A stretch of DNA of 5,615 nucleotides from CAYSCW01 sp964429795 (GTDB taxonomy: Bacteria; Acidobacteriota; Aminicenantia; Aminicenantales; Aminicenantaceae): positions 1 to 5,615 of the forward strand of contig CAYSCW010000074.1 of NCBI GenBank assembly GCA_964429795.1, in the 5' to 3' direction. Below are positions 4,682 through 5,615 of the stretch, piece after piece. Position numbers and translations under genes: made by a program. The notes below the pieces were generated by a model, which searched no databases, had not been told where the DNA came from, and saw nothing but the letters and a program-made list of their open reading frames with translations. The first letter of the stretch is position 1; every line of letters starts with the position of its first letter.

Positions 4682-5615
4682 ATGCTTATGAATCATCTGA
4701 AAATTGCATACAGGAATTTTAAACGGCATAAATTGTATTCTTTTATCAATGTATTCGGATTTGCGATCGGACTTTCCATCTGCATGATCATCAGCTTATG
4801 GGTGCTACGGGAATTGGGTTATGACCGTTTTCATAAAAATGCCCATCGAATATACAGAGTAGAACGGGAATTATTCCGCGATAACTTGTACAGCAGATGG
4901 CCTATTGTAGGAGGTGCTTATAAACAAGCTCTAATCGACGATTATCCCGAGATCGAAAATGCCGTGCGTTTCTGGAGAAGAGAATTTGCCATTAAGGACT
5001 ACAAAAATTTTATTCACAGGCAGGAGATGTTTGCTGTGGATAATTCAGTTTTTGAAATATTCGATTTTGGTCTGGAAGAAGGAGATGAGCAAACCGCTCT
5101 GACAGAGCCCAAAACAGTGGTTTTAACCCATGAAAATGCAGTTAAATATTTTGGGACAGGAGATGCCGTCGGAAAATCTCTCTCCTTTGAATGGGAGGGA
5201 GAACCGATTGATTTTAAGGTAACGGGAATTCTAAAAGAAGTGCCCGAAAATTCCCATATTCATTTTGATATGTTGATCTCTATCACCTCCTATAAGGAGG
5301 AGGAATTTGTCGATTGGCGAAGTAATTATCTTTATACCTATGTTCAGGTCAGAGAAAACACCTCGAAACAAGACCTGGAGGAGAAGTTAAAAACATTTGT
5401 CACCCAACGACTGGAACCCCATTACGGTGACTTGCTTCTTCAAGGCCGAAGTATCCATGAGGTACTCAAAATGCATCTCTTCCCCATAAGAGACATCCAT
5501 TTGCATCCCACTGCTGATTGGGAGGTGGAACCAGGGGGAAATACCCTCTCGGTCTATATCTTTTCCTGTATTGCCGTCCTTATCCTGATCATCGCCTGCA
5601 TGAATTTCGTGAATT
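4682..5615 (+). CDS. FtsX/MacB-like ABC transporter permease, N-terminal part (runs off the right edge)
   Basis: 311 codons are visible without a stop. The protein opens MLMNHLKIAYRNFKRHK and a first membrane helix (about 20-41, FINVFGFAIGLSICMIISLW in short). The family hallmark ELGYDRFHKNAHRIYRVE follows. A long periplasmic MacB_PCD-type domain (about 45-285) contains DDYPEIENAVRF, EIFDFGLEEGDEQTALTEP, VVLTHENAVKYFG, VTGILKEVPENSHIHFD and LFPIRDIHLHP, all typical of the family. A second membrane helix (289-309) ends at IIACMNFVN, where members continue for some 450 residues more with a second copy of the layout. Such permeases work with a LolD/MacB-type ATPase, absent from this window, and couple ATP use to periplasmic events such as export of peptides, drugs or lipoproteins. 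The start at 4682 is set by GGAGG 6 bases away rather than the ATG at 4688. A sigma-54 promoter precedes it. Confidence 0.92.
   Translation, partial: MLMNHLKIAYRNFKRHKLYSFINVFGFAIGLSICMIISLWVLRELGYDRFHKNAHRIYRVERELFRDNLYSRWPIVGGAYKQALIDDYPEIENAVRFWRREFAIKDYKNFIHRQEMFAVDNSVFEIFDFGLEEGDEQTALTEPKTVVLTHENAVKYFGTGDAVGKSLSFEWEGEPIDFKVTGILKEVPENSHIHFDMLISITSYKEEEFVDWRSNYLYTYVQVRENTSKQDLEEKLKTFVTQRLEPHYGDLLLQGRSIHEVLKMHLFPIRDIHLHPTADWEVEPGGNTLSVYIFSCIAVLILIIACMNFVN

Noticed and set aside
4410..4691. 93-codon plus-strand frame overlapping the HicB-like fragment and the permease leader
   Set aside because: It lacks a ribosome site, runs antisense to a better-supported frame, crosses the sigma-54 promoter and has no recognisable domain.

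Overview
The window is about 40% GC and comes from a bacterium. Shine-Dalgarno sequences are clear (AGGAG or GGAGG before four genes) and the promoters are TTGACA/TATAAT-like. It also holds an FtsX/MacB-type permease of the long kind common in Bacteroidota, Acidobacteriota and candidate phyla such as Aminicenantota, and a GG-N10-GC sigma-54 promoter. The sigma-70-like promoters argue against a typical Bacteroidota. A Gram-negative-type anaerobe from an Acidobacteriota-, Aminicenantota- or Calditrichota-like lineage is my guess from gene style only.

Layout. (1) At the left edge, on the minus strand, is a MazEF-like toxin-antitoxin (TA) operon. A complete ribbon-helix-helix antitoxin overlaps by one base the start of a MazF/PemK toxin, of which only 12 codons lie in the window. 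Its promoter and a palindromic operator lie at 305-359. (2) At 535-1428, also on the minus strand, is a secreted alpha/beta hydrolase with signal peptide and catalytic triad. (3) At 1696-2310, on the plus strand, is a Phd/YefM-RelE type TA operon with a near-consensus promoter and a 28-bp imperfect palindrome covering the -10 region. (4) At 2374-4100 are an ABC ATPase and its ABC-2 type membrane partner, only 2 bases apart, forming an exporter of unknown substrate. (5) At 4176-4433, on the minus strand, is a HicB-like helix-rich fragment that appears to lack its N-terminal domain. (6) At 4434-4681 is a regulatory region with two copies of GGACA-N5-TGTTC spaced 21 bp apart, then a sigma-54 promoter, a leader of about 125 bases and a strong GGAGG site. 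(7) From 4682 to the right edge is the N-terminal part of an FtsX/MacB-like permease.

Working together: each intact TA pair probably represses itself through its own palindrome. The ABC pair probably forms one export complex. The FtsX-like permease looks to be under separate control by a sigma-54 activator (bEBP) encoded outside the window. Two TA modules and a likely third remnant within 4.5 kb mark this as an accessory, rearranged stretch. I see no IS element, CRISPR array, tRNA or rRNA.
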